Origin: Bacillus sp. es.034 | GTDB lineage: Bacteria; Bacillota; Bacilli; Bacillales; Bacillaceae_B | Direction of reading: 5' to 3' | Assembly (NCBI RefSeq): GCF_002563655.1 | Contig: NZ_PDIY01000001.1 | Location: 2,764,001-2,828,000, forward strand | DNA: 64,000 bases | Shown: piece by piece, positions 25,061 to 34,362 of the stretch | Numbering within the stretch: position 1 is the stretch's first letter | Layout: the number at the start of each line of letters is the position of its first letter | Made by a program: the position numbers and the translations under genes | Notes under the pieces: generated by a model | Databases searched by the model: none | Told to the model about the DNA's origin: nothing | The model's input: only the letters and a program-made list of their open reading frames with translations

Positions 25061-26495
25061 TATGGCAATGATTCCCTTATTTGCCTTTTTGATTTTGATT
25101 TTTATAGTAGGGATTTATACCGCTAGAACCGTAAGCAAATCAGATTCGTTTGTACAGGAATATTTCCTCGGCAGCCGACAACTCGGAGGATTTATCCTCG
25201 CCATGACGATGATTGCTACATACGGCAGTGCCAGCAGTTTCATTGGTGGTCCGGGTGCTGCATATACATATGGGTTATCATGGGTGCTCCTTGCCATGAG
25301 CCAGGTGGTGACAGGATATTTTGTTCTTCTTATACTCGGTAAGAAGTTTGCCATTATGTCAAGGAAGTATAAAGCCGTTACATTGATCGATTATTTACAG
25401 GGGAGATATGGAAGCAATAAGATAACGGTCCTTTCGGCCATCAGTATCATCTTGTTCTTATTCTCTGCCATGATAGCCCAGTGGGTAGGAGGGGCACGTT
25501 TGATCGAATCATTAACGGGGTTAAGCTACGAAACCGCTCTGTTTCTGTTTGCCATATCCGTCCTCGTATATGTTACGATCGGCGGGTTCCGCGCGGTTGC
25601 CATCACAGATGCGATCCAGGGAGTTGTCATGCTTGGAGGGACATTGATCCTGCTGATTGCTACCATCATGGCAGGTGGCGGCATGGAAAAGATCATGATG
25701 GAATTGCAGGCTGAAAATCCAAACTTATTAAGTCCTCATGGTCCAAACGGTGAACTGAGCGCAAAGTATATCTCGTCTTTCTGGATCTTAGTGGGAGTAG
25801 GGGTCGTTGGACTTCCCCAAGTAGCTGTAAGGGCCATGAGCTATAAAAATTCCCGTTCTCTCCACAGGGCTTTGATTATCGGCACGATCGTCGTAGGTTC
25901 GATCATGCTTGGCATGCATCTTATCGGCGTTCTGGCAAGAGTGGTCCTGCCGGGAATCGAAGTGGCGGACAAAGTCATGCCGTTACTTGCGCTTGAAGTG
26001 CTTCCTCCGTGGCTTGCGGGAATTGTTCTTGCAGCTCCCATGGCAGCCATCATGTCCACAGTGGATTCGTTGCTGTTGATCGTATCATCAGCCATCGTAA
26101 AAGATATTTATATGAATTTCATCAATAAGGATGCAAAAGAGAAACAGATCAAAGCGATCAGCTTCTGGGTGACGAGTATTACAGGCATACTGGTTTTTCT
26201 CATGGCATTAAGCCCGCCTGAATTGATTATCTGGCTAAATTTATTTTCTTTCGGAGGTCTTGAAGCAGTCTTTATCTGGCCAATTGTACTCGGACTGTAC
26301 TGGAAAAAGGGAAATAGTGCTGGTGCGCTTGCTTCCATGGTTTCAGGATTGATGGCGTATATTTTATTTCACAGCTTTGCACCGAACTATTTAGATATGA
26401 ATACGGTCATCTTTCCTATTATCATCTCCTTTTTCATGTATGTATTGGCTTCTCTGGCTACTCAATCGAAACACCGGATGGATGGGTTTAAGTAA
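25053..26495 (+). CDS. panF: Sodium/pantothenate symporter
   Basis: A 480-residue solute:sodium symporter (SSS family) with about 13 membrane spans. It has the N-terminal GSRQLGGFILAMTMIATYGSASSFIGGPG region, which forms the sodium site in the family, and VGLPQVAVRAMSYK in the middle, as in PanF. Substrate assignment rests on overall resemblance and on the YhdT-like partner. GAGGAGG lies just before the ATG at 25053. Its stop codon sits within the loop and 3' arm of a terminator. Confidence 0.88.
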   Translation: MNSMAMIPLFAFLILIFIVGIYTARTVSKSDSFVQEYFLGSRQLGGFILAMTMIATYGSASSFIGGPGAAYTYGLSWVLLAMSQVVTGYFVLLILGKKFAIMSRKYKAVTLIDYLQGRYGSNKITVLSAISIILFLFSAMIAQWVGGARLIESLTGLSYETALFLFAISVLVYVTIGGFRAVAITDAIQGVVMLGGTLILLIATIMAGGGMEKIMMELQAENPNLLSPHGPNGELSAKYISSFWILVGVGVVGLPQVAVRAMSYKNSRSLHRALIIGTIVVGSIMLGMHLIGVLARVVLPGIEVADKVMPLLALEVLPPWLAGIVLAAPMAAIMSTVDSLLLIVSSAIVKDIYMNFINKDAKEKQIKAISFWVTSITGILVFLMALSPPELIIWLNLFSFGGLEAVFIWPIVLGLYWKKGNSAGALASMVSGLMAYILFHSFAPNYLDMNTVIFPIIISFFMYVLASLATQSKHRMDGFK

Positions 26496-26510
26496 CCCAT
26501 CCATTTTTGT
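26478..26510 (+). terminator. panF terminator
   Basis: ATGGATGGGTT / AACCCATCCAT (11 pairs) with a 5-base loop, followed by TTTTTGTC. Confidence 0.92.
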
Positions 26511-26569
26511 CTTTTCATGTGCAAAAGAGTACATTGAATAGTAATAAATGACGGATTGGGTGAAGGAAA

Positions 26570-27123
26570 ATGGAACATTCTGTAGTCGTGGTCGGAGGAG
26601 GTATCGGAGGAAGAAACACTGCAGGAAACTCTACCCCTGTTTACACAAATATGCACAAGCAATGAGGGTAATATGACGGAAGGGGATCATCTGTTTTTAT
26701 CGTTATCCCACCCGAATGACAGGCAGCGCGCGCCGGAAGGATTCCGCACTATGACAGTGTCGAACCATACAAGATTAGAGAAATGGGATTCAAAAGAAAA
26801 ATATGATTGGTACAAGGGGAAACTTAAAGAGAAGAGGCTGGATTCAATAGAGACGGTCATATCCACAATCAGAAGTAGTCTTATAGAATTCTACCCGGGT
26901 GCGCCAAAGGCGTGGGCGATATACGGGGCGGCCCGGCGGGATTGTAGGGGGATTCCCCCAAACCAATGATCATGCTCTCTTCAATAGTCTATCGCACAGG
27001 ACTCCACTTGAGAATGTCTGGATGTGTGGAGATTTTGTCTTCCCAGGTGCGGGTACCATCGGGGTGTCTGTCAGTGGGTACCATGTCTTTCACTCTATCA
27101 CACGGAAAAAGCTTCCAACATAA
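26570..27123 (+). pseudogene. Deleted phytoene-desaturase-like FAD oxidoreductase
   Basis: Starts normally with GGTGAAGG and an ATG, then MEHSVVVVGGGIGG, the FAD-binding beta-alpha-beta of CrtI/CrtN-type desaturases. The frame breaks at 26663. From 26673 the C-terminal part resumes (MTEGDHLFLSLSHPND ... FYPGAPKAW). Near 26920 a second frameshift moves it to another frame (RYTGRPGGIVGGFPQT ... GDFVFPGAGTIGVSVSGYH), which is intact to the stop. About 185 of roughly 500 residues remain. The central two thirds are gone and the gene cannot be functional. The end matches the family's conserved C-terminus closely, so the loss looks recent. Confidence 0.82.
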
Positions 27124-27171
27124 AGCAGGAATCAGGATCTGATATGTAGAATGTTGTGATGGGGTGATAAT

Positions 27172-28029
27172 ATGTATAAGCTGACACAGTATAAAGACCC
27201 AATAGCCTTTCATGATAAGGTTCATTCTCTCCTTATGGAGGATGAGGCAGCGAATAATCTGCCTTTGGGATTATTGAATACCATGAAAACGAGTGACAAA
27301 TATATAGATCCACTTCTGCTTTTAGTGGAAAATGAGGATGACAAGGCAGTGGGATCATTCATCATGACTCCTCCTCATTACCTTGTCGTAACCCTGAAAG
27401 TAGGGAAGGATGACATCCAGGCAATAGCCGGACAGCTCAATACGTTTTGTGAGGATTCCGGGATCACGATCCCCGGTTTTGTTGCTGAGAAAGAAACCGC
27501 ACTTCAACTGACCCATGCATGGTGTCACGTTACGGGGAAGGGTTTCACCATCCGTATGAACCAACGTGTGTATCAATTGAATGAAGTGAATGATATCCAG
27601 TTGAGTGAAGGGAAAATGGTCCCTGTCCGTTCAGGTCAAGAGTGGCTCCTGGCCGAGTGGATGAGTGAATTTGTCGCAGATACAGAAGTCATAACTTTGT
27701 CGGGGGATGAAGCGCTCAAAATGGCGATAGATATGATTGAAAATGAGCGTTATGTGTTCTTTTGGGAAGTGGCCGGACAGCCTGTTTCCATGGCAAGGGG
27801 GGCAAGAAGAACGGAAAACGGGATCACCGTAAATTTTGTCTATACCCCATCTGGATTCAGGAAAAAGGGATACGCCTCTTCTGTTGTAGCGGAACTGAGC
27901 CGTCTGTTACTGCATGAACACTCCTTTTGTTCACTCTATACGGACCTGGACAATCCCACATCGAACAAAATCTATATGGAAATCGGTTATAAACCAGTCT
28001 GCGATTCCATGATGATCACGATTGTTTGA
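27172..28029 (+). CDS. GNAT acetyltransferase with N-terminal extension
   Basis: A 285-residue protein. The N-terminal half (1-150) is unrecognised. The C-terminal half (about 165-285) is a GNAT domain with the acetyl-CoA loop YTPSGFRKKGYASSVVAELS (V-Y-T-P-x3-R-x2-G-Y-A pattern), and a closing IYMEIGYKPV strand typical of FR47-like enzymes. Substrate unknown. GGGGTGAT precedes the ATG. It stands between the pseudogene and the trp leader, with no terminator of its own visible. Confidence 0.85.
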   Translation: MYKLTQYKDPIAFHDKVHSLLMEDEAANNLPLGLLNTMKTSDKYIDPLLLLVENEDDKAVGSFIMTPPHYLVVTLKVGKDDIQAIAGQLNTFCEDSGITIPGFVAEKETALQLTHAWCHVTGKGFTIRMNQRVYQLNEVNDIQLSEGKMVPVRSGQEWLLAEWMSEFVADTEVITLSGDEALKMAIDMIENERYVFFWEVAGQPVSMARGARRTENGITVNFVYTPSGFRKKGYASSVVAELSRLLLHEHSFCSLYTDLDNPTSNKIYMEIGYKPVCDSMMITIV

Positions 28030-28069
28030 ACCAATCAGCACAGGTTGGAATAGAATATTAATTAAATGG

Positions 28070-28098
28070 TTGACATCGTGAGAAAAAGCGATTAGTAT
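28070..28098 (+). promoter_or_regulatory. trp operon promoter
   Basis: TTGACA (28070-28075), 17-base spacer, TAGTAT (28093-28098). An overlapping TATAAT at 28096 would give a 20-base spacer. Transcription would start just before the first T-box. Confidence 0.75.
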
Positions 28099-28104
28099 AA
28101 TAAA

Positions 28105-28402
28105 CAATCAATTAAATGAGCGAATGGCTTTGACGAAGAGGAGTACCTATAATCGACACTTCAGAGAGCTGGTGGTGGGTGTGAACCAGTGTGATCGGTA
28201 TTAGGGAATGGACTTCTGAGCTTCCAAACCGAAACCTAAGGGGAGTAGGCTTTGGCGAATGTCTTATCGTTACAAAAGACGCGTATTAGAGCATTTTGCT
28301 CCAATACGATTGAGTGGACTGTAAAAAGCAGTCAACAAAGGTGGCACCACGGGTATCCCGTCCTTTCTTTTAATAAGATAAGGATTGGGATGCCTTTTTT
28401 TA
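28105..28402 (+). promoter_or_regulatory. Tryptophan T-box riboswitch, first of two
   Basis: Stem I begins with GAAGAGGAGTAC. The specifier region reads GGAA-TGG-ACTTCTGAGC, giving the Trp codon UGG. The T-box core AAGGTGGCACCACGGGT is at 28338-28354, followed by a terminator pairing ATCCCGTCCTT (28354-28364) with AAGGATTGGGAT (28380-28391) and TTTTTTT. Uncharged tRNA-Trp should stabilise the antiterminator. Confidence 0.93.
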
Positions 28403-28414
28403 TAATTTCATAAT

Positions 28415-28693
28415 GTTAAATCGTTGAATAAGAGGAGTACATTCAAGTGATGCATAACAGGGAGTTAAGGACAGTGAGACCTTAGCATGATAGCTTGTCT
28501 GGAATGGACTTATGAGAGACGATCTGAATGAAGTAGGGTCGTACGGATTTCCACCGTTAACAGGATAGAGTATCGGGTGATAAACCCCGTACTTGAACCA
28601 AGAGGGGATATAAGTATATCCCAATAGAGGTGGCACCGCGGTCAGCATCGTCCTCTATGAACAGTATTTCTGTTCATAGGGGACTTTTTTTTA
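28415..28693 (+). promoter_or_regulatory. Tryptophan T-box riboswitch, second of two
   Basis: A second complete leader: AAGAGGAGTAC at 28430, specifier GGAA-TGG-ACTTATGAG (UGG again), T-box AGAGGTGGCACCGCGG (28626-28641), and a terminator CTATGAACAG / CTGTTCATAG followed by TTTTTTTT. Two T-boxes in series demand two uncharged tRNA-Trp events for full read-through and so sharpen the response. Tandem Trp T-boxes are known before trp operons of the B. cereus group. Confidence 0.93.
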
Positions 28694-28732
28694 TGGACTT
28701 TGTAAAAGGTGAAAGCGAATGGGAGGATATCG

Positions 28733-30130
28733 ATGATGAAGCATCAAGATTTGAACTATGTGGTGAAAGAATTGAATGGAGATATGTACACACCAATATC
28801 ACTCTTTCAATCCCTAAAGGGGAAGAAGAAATTTTTGTTGGAGAGTTCGCTGAAGCACGAACAATCCGGTCGCTATTCTTTTGTGGGAAGCGACCCGTTC
28901 CTCGAATGTAAGGCATATGGAGATAGTGTACAGATTATAAAAACGTCCACTGCTCAAGTAGAGGAACGAATAGGGGACCCGATTGAGATGATTCAAACCC
29001 TTATACCCCACGTTCCTTTAGAAGACGCACCCTTTCCTTTCACAGGTGGAGGGGTTGGATATTTAGGATATGATGTGATCAGACATTACGAGGAAATCGG
29101 TATCACCCCTGATGACGAATTGGAGATGCCGGACATTCATCTCATGTTCTATGAAAAAGTCATCGTCTTTGATCATCTTGAGCATAAAGTATACATCATT
29201 GTCATGAATGAATGGACAGAAGAAATGGAAGTGGATCTTCAGGAAAAAGTGAAAGAAACCGAAGACGAGCTGACAAATGTGTATTTGGACACACACAAAG
29301 AAAAACTGGATCGTCTTTCCTTTCATGCCCGAGCGTCAAAAGATGAATATATGGAGAGAGTGGAAAGAGCGAAGCAGTCGATTCAGGAAGGAGAAATTTT
29401 TCAAGTGGTGCTTTCCCAAAGACTGCAGGCATCCTTTTCCGGAGATCCTTTTACATTCTATAGAGGCTTAAGGCAATCAAATCCGTCACCATATATGTTC
29501 TTCATCGACTTTGAAGAGTACGTCGTATTGGGGGCATCTCCAGAAAGCATGCTGAGGGTACAGGGCAGGGAAATCACAACCAATCCCATTGCCGGTACAA
29601 GACGCAGAGGGGATACCAATGAAGAAGATGGAAAGCTTGAGAGGGAGCTGCTATCGGATGAAAAGGAAATGGCTGAGCATCGAATGCTCGTAGACTTAGG
29701 CAGGAATGATCTGGGAAGGATTTGTGAAATCGGATCCATCCGTTTAACCAAGTACTTGACCATTGAGAGGTATAAATACGTGATGCACATCGTTTCAGAG
29801 GTGAAGGGTAAATTGAAGGAAGAAGTAACTCCCCTTGAAGCATTGACAGGCTGTTTGCCTGCAGGAACAGTGAGCGGGGCACCGAAGATCAGGGCCATGC
29901 AGATCATCAATGATCTTGAAACGATAAAACGTGGTGTATACTCAGGGGCTGTCGGATATATCGGGGTCAACGGGAATCTCGACTTTGCCCTGGCGATCCG
30001 CACAATGGTCGTGAAAGATGGCGTTGCCAATGTTCAAGCAGGGGCAGGCATCGTGTATGATTCAGATCCTGAATCTGAGTATGAAGAAACGCTGAATAAA
30101 GCGAAATCATTATTGGAGGTGACGGGATGA
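28733..30130 (+). CDS. trpE: Anthranilate synthase component I
   Basis: The first committed step of tryptophan synthesis: chorismate plus ammonia to anthranilate. 465 residues. The N-terminal feedback domain has the LLES-x-RYSF tryptophan-site motif (LLESSLKHEQSGRYSFVG, residues ~35-52). The catalytic domain (from ~200) has QVVLSQRL, IAGTRRRG and the GCLPAGTVSGAPKIRA signature. The ATG at 28733 follows GGGAGG by six bases. The stop overlaps the trpG start (ATGA). Confidence 0.96.
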   Translation: MMKHQDLNYVVKELNGDMYTPISLFQSLKGKKKFLLESSLKHEQSGRYSFVGSDPFLECKAYGDSVQIIKTSTAQVEERIGDPIEMIQTLIPHVPLEDAPFPFTGGGVGYLGYDVIRHYEEIGITPDDELEMPDIHLMFYEKVIVFDHLEHKVYIIVMNEWTEEMEVDLQEKVKETEDELTNVYLDTHKEKLDRLSFHARASKDEYMERVERAKQSIQEGEIFQVVLSQRLQASFSGDPFTFYRGLRQSNPSPYMFFIDFEEYVVLGASPESMLRVQGREITTNPIAGTRRRGDTNEEDGKLERELLSDEKEMAEHRMLVDLGRNDLGRICEIGSIRLTKYLTIERYKYVMHIVSEVKGKLKEEVTPLEALTGCLPAGTVSGAPKIRAMQIINDLETIKRGVYSGAVGYIGVNGNLDFALAIRTMVVKDGVANVQAGAGIVYDSDPESEYEETLNKAKSLLEVTG

Positions 30131-30738
30131 TTCTACTCATTGATAACTATGATTCGTTTACGTATAACCTGTATCAATATATTGAAGAACTGGGTGAAAG
30201 GGTAGTGGTCAGACGGAATGATGCGATTTCATTGGAAGAAATAAAAAAACTGAATCCATCAGGGATTATCCTTTCCCCTGGACCCGGGAAGCCTGAAAAT
30301 GCGGGTATTTGCACCTCGATTATACAGAATCTTCACGCTAGCGTGCCGATTCTCGGTGTTTGTCTCGGTCATCAGGCAATCGGGGCAGCATTTGGGGCAA
30401 CTATTGAAGTGGCAGAAAAGGTCATGCATGGAAAGACCTCGCTTATCAAACACAGTGGGGAAGGAATATTTGAATATTTGCCACAACCGCTGGAAGTGAT
30501 GAGGTACCATTCGCTGGTCATCAAAAAAGGGACTCTGCCAGAACCACTGGAGACGGTTGCCCTTTCTATGGATGACGGGGAAATCATGGCCATCAAGCAT
30601 ATGAGATTTCCTTTGTTTGGAGTTCAATTCCATCCAGAGTCCATCGGTACGAAAACTGGGAAGAAAATCATTCAAAACTTTTTAGATGAGATGAGAAAGG
30701 GGAATAACCGTGAAAAGCTATCTACAAAAGCTGTCTGA
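30127..30738 (+). CDS. trpG: Anthranilate synthase glutamine amidotransferase
   Basis: A class I glutamine amidotransferase of 203 residues that feeds ammonia to TrpE. The PGPGKPENAG loop is followed by the nucleophile in GVCLGHQAIG (C near residue 79) and the catalytic pair in FHPES (H near 169). In B. subtilis this subunit is encoded in the folate operon; here it lies inside the trp operon, as in many other Bacillaceae. Its end overlaps trpD by 29 bases. Confidence 0.95.
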   Translation: MILLIDNYDSFTYNLYQYIEELGERVVVRRNDAISLEEIKKLNPSGIILSPGPGKPENAGICTSIIQNLHASVPILGVCLGHQAIGAAFGATIEVAEKVMHGKTSLIKHSGEGIFEYLPQPLEVMRYHSLVIKKGTLPEPLETVALSMDDGEIMAIKHMRFPLFGVQFHPESIGTKTGKKIIQNFLDEMRKGNNREKLSTKAV

Positions 30739-31735
30739 TGGTCATTCATTAGAAAGAGATGAGATGAGGGAAGCCGTTAAGGAATTATTAAAGGAAGAAA
30801 CGACCGAGAGTCAAATAGCCTGTTTCTTGACCCTGTTGAAAATGAAGGGGGAAACGGTGGGGGAAATGACAGCCCTGGTTGAAGTGCTTCGAGAGAAGGC
30901 ATTGCCCGTGACCAGCACCGTAAAGGACGTATTGGATAACTGTGGGACAGGTGGGGATGGATCCCAGAGCTTTAATATCAGTACAACAAGCGCATTCGTA
31001 TTGGCAGGGGCGGGCGTAAAGGTCGCAAAGCACGGAAATAGGAGTATATCAAGCAAGACAGGTAGTGCAGATGTATTGGAACATCTGGGCGTCTCATTGG
31101 ACTTAGGGGCACATGAAGTGGAAAATCTCCTGAATGAAACCAATATCGCCTTCCTCTATGCCCCCCATATTCATTCAGGGCTGAAAAAAATCATGAAAGT
31201 ACGGAAAGAATTGAAAATCCCGACCATCTTTAATCTGATTGGTCCTTTAACGAATCCCGTTCAATTGGAAACCCAGCTAGTCGGGGTGTACAGAAGAGAT
31301 AAGCTGGAAACGATGGCACAGGTTTTACGTGAATTGGGAAGAAAGCGGGCAATCGTCCTGAATGGGGCGGACTATATGGATGAAGCGTCACTTGCAGGTG
31401 AAAATCATCTTGTCCTTTTGGAGGATGGTGAAATCAGCTCATGTACATTATCAGGGGAAGAAGTCGGGCTCCCGTCTTATTCCCTTGGAGAGATAAAAGG
31501 AGGAGATGCAAGGAACAATGCCCGAATCTTACAGGACGTCTTACAAGGAAAAGGAGGAGCCTATACGGATACGGTCTTATTCAACGCAGGAATCGCCTTA
31601 TTTGCCCATGGTAAAGCTTCGACCTTCGCAGAAGGTGTAAAACTGGCCAGGGAAAGTATAGAAAGCGGACGGGCAAATGAAGCGCTCTCATCCCTTGTAC
31701 ACTATAGCCGACAACGACGAAAGCAGGTGATTTGA
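30710..31735 (+). CDS. trpD: Anthranilate phosphoribosyltransferase
   Basis: Joins anthranilate to PRPP. 341 residues with the family motifs DNCGTGGDGSQSFNIST (PRPP loop, around 80-96), KHGNRSISSKTGSADVLE and the magnesium-binding region near 225. The GTG start at 30710 is inside trpG, with GAGAAAGGGG upstream, so the genes are translationally coupled. It ends one base before trpC begins. Confidence 0.96.
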   Translation: MKSYLQKLSDGHSLERDEMREAVKELLKEETTESQIACFLTLLKMKGETVGEMTALVEVLREKALPVTSTVKDVLDNCGTGGDGSQSFNISTTSAFVLAGAGVKVAKHGNRSISSKTGSADVLEHLGVSLDLGAHEVENLLNETNIAFLYAPHIHSGLKKIMKVRKELKIPTIFNLIGPLTNPVQLETQLVGVYRRDKLETMAQVLRELGRKRAIVLNGADYMDEASLAGENHLVLLEDGEISSCTLSGEEVGLPSYSLGEIKGGDARNNARILQDVLQGKGGAYTDTVLFNAGIALFAHGKASTFAEGVKLARESIESGRANEALSSLVHYSRQRRKQVI

Positions 31736-32524
31736 ATGAGCACCATTTTAGATACCATCATTGAAGAGAAGAAAGAAGAAGTGAACCATTTAAAACGATC
31801 TGGATATCCATCCTTTCATCATCAAAGCACTCCGACCAAATCATTATATGAAACGCTTAAATCGGCTTCCTCCCTACAAGTCATAGCTGAAATCAAGCGG
31901 GCTTCACCATCAAAAGGCGATATCAGGACGGAAGTGGATCCGGAAATACAAGCCGCTATCTATGCAGAAGCTGGAGCATGCGCCATTTCTGTTCTGACGG
32001 ATACACCGTTTTTCAAAGGAAGAATTGAGGATCTTGCAAATGTCCGAAGAGCCGTGTCGATCCCGATACTGTGTAAGGACTTTATTATCGATGAAATCCA
32101 GATCGATCGTGCCAGGGATGCGGGGGCGAATGTGATTCTGTTGATTGTGGCTGCACTGGATTTCACCAAACTTAAAGAATTATATTCTTATGCCTCAAAT
32201 CTTGGACTGGAGGTTCTTGTAGAAGTTCACAATGAGGAAGAAATGATGGACGCCTTAAAACTCGGCGCTACTATAATCGGGGTGAATAATCGGAACCTGA
32301 AAACCTTTGAAGTGGATCTGTTGATCACTGAAACACTGGCATCGATGGTGAAGGGAAGGGACGTCGTACTTATAAGTGAAAGTGGGATCAGAAATGAGTC
32401 GGATTCAAGGAGAGTGAAAGATGCAGGGGCACAAGGGGTACTCGTAGGAGAAACGTTAATGAGAAGTGAAGATCCCGCCGCTACCCTCTCCGCTCTCAAG
32501 GTTGAAAAAGGTGAGAAGAAATGA
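31736..32524 (+). CDS. trpC: Indole-3-glycerol phosphate synthase
   Basis: Closes the indole ring by decarboxylation. A 262-residue TIM barrel with the catalytic K in AEIKRASPSKGDI (near 53), ISVLTDTPFFKG, LCKDFIID, VEVHNEEE, GVNNRNLKTFEV and SESGI motifs all in place. The ATG directly follows the trpD stop; the Shine-Dalgarno AAGCAGGTG lies in the end of trpD. Overlaps trpF by 4 bases. Confidence 0.96.
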   Translation: MSTILDTIIEEKKEEVNHLKRSGYPSFHHQSTPTKSLYETLKSASSLQVIAEIKRASPSKGDIRTEVDPEIQAAIYAEAGACAISVLTDTPFFKGRIEDLANVRRAVSIPILCKDFIIDEIQIDRARDAGANVILLIVAALDFTKLKELYSYASNLGLEVLVEVHNEEEMMDALKLGATIIGVNNRNLKTFEVDLLITETLASMVKGRDVVLISESGIRNESDSRRVKDAGAQGVLVGETLMRSEDPAATLSALKVEKGEKK

Positions 32525-33132
32525 CGAAAGTCAAAGTGTGCGGTATCAGAAGACAGGAAGAAGCCGAGTGGGCACTGGAAGCGGGAGCCGATGCCATAGG
32601 ATTCGTATTTGCCGATAGTAAAAGGAAAGTCGATGTGGAGAAAGCGGCCGAGATCAGCAAATCCGTCACTCCAGGTTTATTGAAGATCGGTGTGTTTGTG
32701 AATGAATCAAAAGAAAGATTGCAAGAGATCTTTCATCTCGTTCAGCTCGATTATGTTCAGCTGCACGGGGATGAATCAGTGGAATTCTGTGAAACTCTCA
32801 ATCTCCCTTTTATCAAGGCGATTTCGGTGAAGGAAAGAAATGATATAGACGGTATCGATGAATTTCCTGGAGAGATGGTGTTGTTGGATAGCGGAAAGGG
32901 ACCCCACCGTGGTGGCAATGGCACCACATTCAATTGGGATTATGCACATTCCCTCGACATTCCTCAGCAGCTGATTCTTGCAGGAGGATTAAATCCGGAC
33001 AATGTCAGGGAAGCCATCACAAAGGTCCGTCCCTATATGGTGGATGTCTCGAGCGGGGTTGAGACGGATGGGGAGAAGGACCGGTTAAAGATGGAAGTAT
33101 TCATAAGGGAAGCAAAATCGGTGTTTGAATAA
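32521..33132 (+). CDS. trpF: Phosphoribosylanthranilate isomerase
   Basis: Amadori rearrangement of phosphoribosylanthranilate. A 203-residue TIM barrel with catalytic C8 in KVCGIRRQEEA, the GFVFADSKRKV loop, VQLHGDE and a catalytic aspartate in LLDSGKG; the phosphate site GGLNPDNV is present. The start overlaps trpC (ATGA). Confidence 0.95.
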   Translation: MTKVKVCGIRRQEEAEWALEAGADAIGFVFADSKRKVDVEKAAEISKSVTPGLLKIGVFVNESKERLQEIFHLVQLDYVQLHGDESVEFCETLNLPFIKAISVKERNDIDGIDEFPGEMVLLDSGKGPHRGGNGTTFNWDYAHSLDIPQQLILAGGLNPDNVREAITKVRPYMVDVSSGVETDGEKDRLKMEVFIREAKSVFE

Positions 33133-33159
33133 ATGAAAACAGTGAATGGAGGAAGAAGA

Positions 33160-34362
33160 ATGGTATATGCACAACCAGATCATAAAGGACTGTTCGGTCA
33201 ATTTGGTGGAAGGTTCGTTCCTGAATCGTTGATGAAAGCCGTTCAGGAACTCGAGGCCGCTTACGATGAAGCAATCAAGGATGTTCGTTTTCAAGAAAGG
33301 CTGCAAAGTTACTTGAAGGACTATGTAGGAAGGGAGAATCCTCTCTACTATGCAGAAAACCTCACCAGGCAGATAGGGGGAGCCAAAATCTATTTGAAGC
33401 GGGAAGACCTGAATCACACCGGTGCTCACAAAATCAACAACACGATCGGTCAGGCCCTCCTTGCTGAACGGATGGGAAAAAGAAAAGTCGTAGCAGAAAC
33501 GGGAGCAGGTCAACATGGGGTCGCAACTGCCACCGTATGTGCCCTTTTAAACCTTGATTGTGTCATTTTCATGGGTGCTGAAGATATCCGCAGGCAGAAG
33601 CTGAATGTATTCAGGATGGAGCTGCTCGGAGCAAAGGTAATCAGCGTCACCCAGGGAAGCGCCACATTGAAGGATGCCGTGAATGAAGCGCTGCGTTACT
33701 GGGTTGCCAATGTTGAAGACACTCACTATATCATGGGGTCCGTTTTAGGTCCACACCCATTTCCGAAGATGGTCCGTGACTTCCAAAGTATCATTGGAAA
33801 AGAAACGAAGAGACAATTCTTTGAAAAAGAAAAATGTCTTCCAAATGCCATAGTGGCATGTGTTGGAGGAGGAAGCAATGCCATTGGAATGTTCCACCCG
33901 TTTATTGAAGACAAAGAAGTGGACTTATATGGTGTCGAGGCAGCCGGAAGCGGCATTGAAACAGAGAAGCACGCTGCCACATTAACGAAAGGATCTGTAG
34001 GAATCCTTCATGGAAGCATGATGTATCTCCTTCAGGATGAAGAAGGGCAGGTACAGGAAGCCCATTCCATTTCAGCAGGACTTGACTATCCAGGTGTGGG
34101 TCCAGAGCACAGCTACTTAAGAGAGATTGACAGAGTCCGTTATGCATCCATTACTGACGGTGAAGCGCTGGAAGCATTCAAACAATTATCACAGACGGAA
34201 GGGATCATTCCTGCACTCGAAAGTTCCCATGCCGTTGCCTACGCGGTGAAGTTGGCAAAAACCCTGACAAAGGACCAATCAATCGTCATATGTCTATCCG
34301 GGAGAGGGGATAAAGATGTTGAACAAGTAAAAGAGTTATTGGGAGGTAGTCAGCATGGGTAA
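33160..34362 (+). CDS. trpB: Tryptophan synthase beta subunit
   Basis: Condenses indole with serine using pyridoxal phosphate. 400 residues. The PLP lysine lies in HTGAHKINN (near residue 87), the glycine-rich phosphate loop is VGGGSNAIG and the indole-tunnel E lies in [17 protein letters not shown] lies six to eight bases before the ATG at 33160; another in-frame ATG at 33133 directly abuts the trpF stop but has no good ribosome site. Overlaps trpA by 8 bases. Confidence 0.96.
   Translation: MVYAQPDHKGLFGQFGGRFVPESLMKAVQELEAAYDEAIKDVRFQERLQSYLKDYVGRENPLYYAENLTRQIGGAKIYLKREDLNHTGAHKINNTIGQALLAERMGKRKVVAETGAGQHGVATATVCALLNLDCVIFMGAEDIRRQKLNVFRMELLGAKVISVTQGSATLKDAVNEALRYWVANVEDTHYIMGSVLGPHPFPKMVRDFQSIIGKETKRQFFEKEKCLPNAIVACVGGGSNAIGMFHPFIEDKEVDLYGVEAAGSGIETEKHAATLTKGSVGILHGSMMYLLQDEEGQVQEAHSISAGLDYPGVGPEHSYLREIDRVRYASITDGEALEAFKQLSQTEGIIPALESSHAVAYAVKLAKTLTKDQSIVICLSGRGDKDVEQVKELLGGSQHG

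Noticed and set aside
28630-28911. 93-residue ORF overlapping the second T-box and trpE start
   Set aside because: It runs through the T-box terminator and is a shadow of trpE; no ribosome site.
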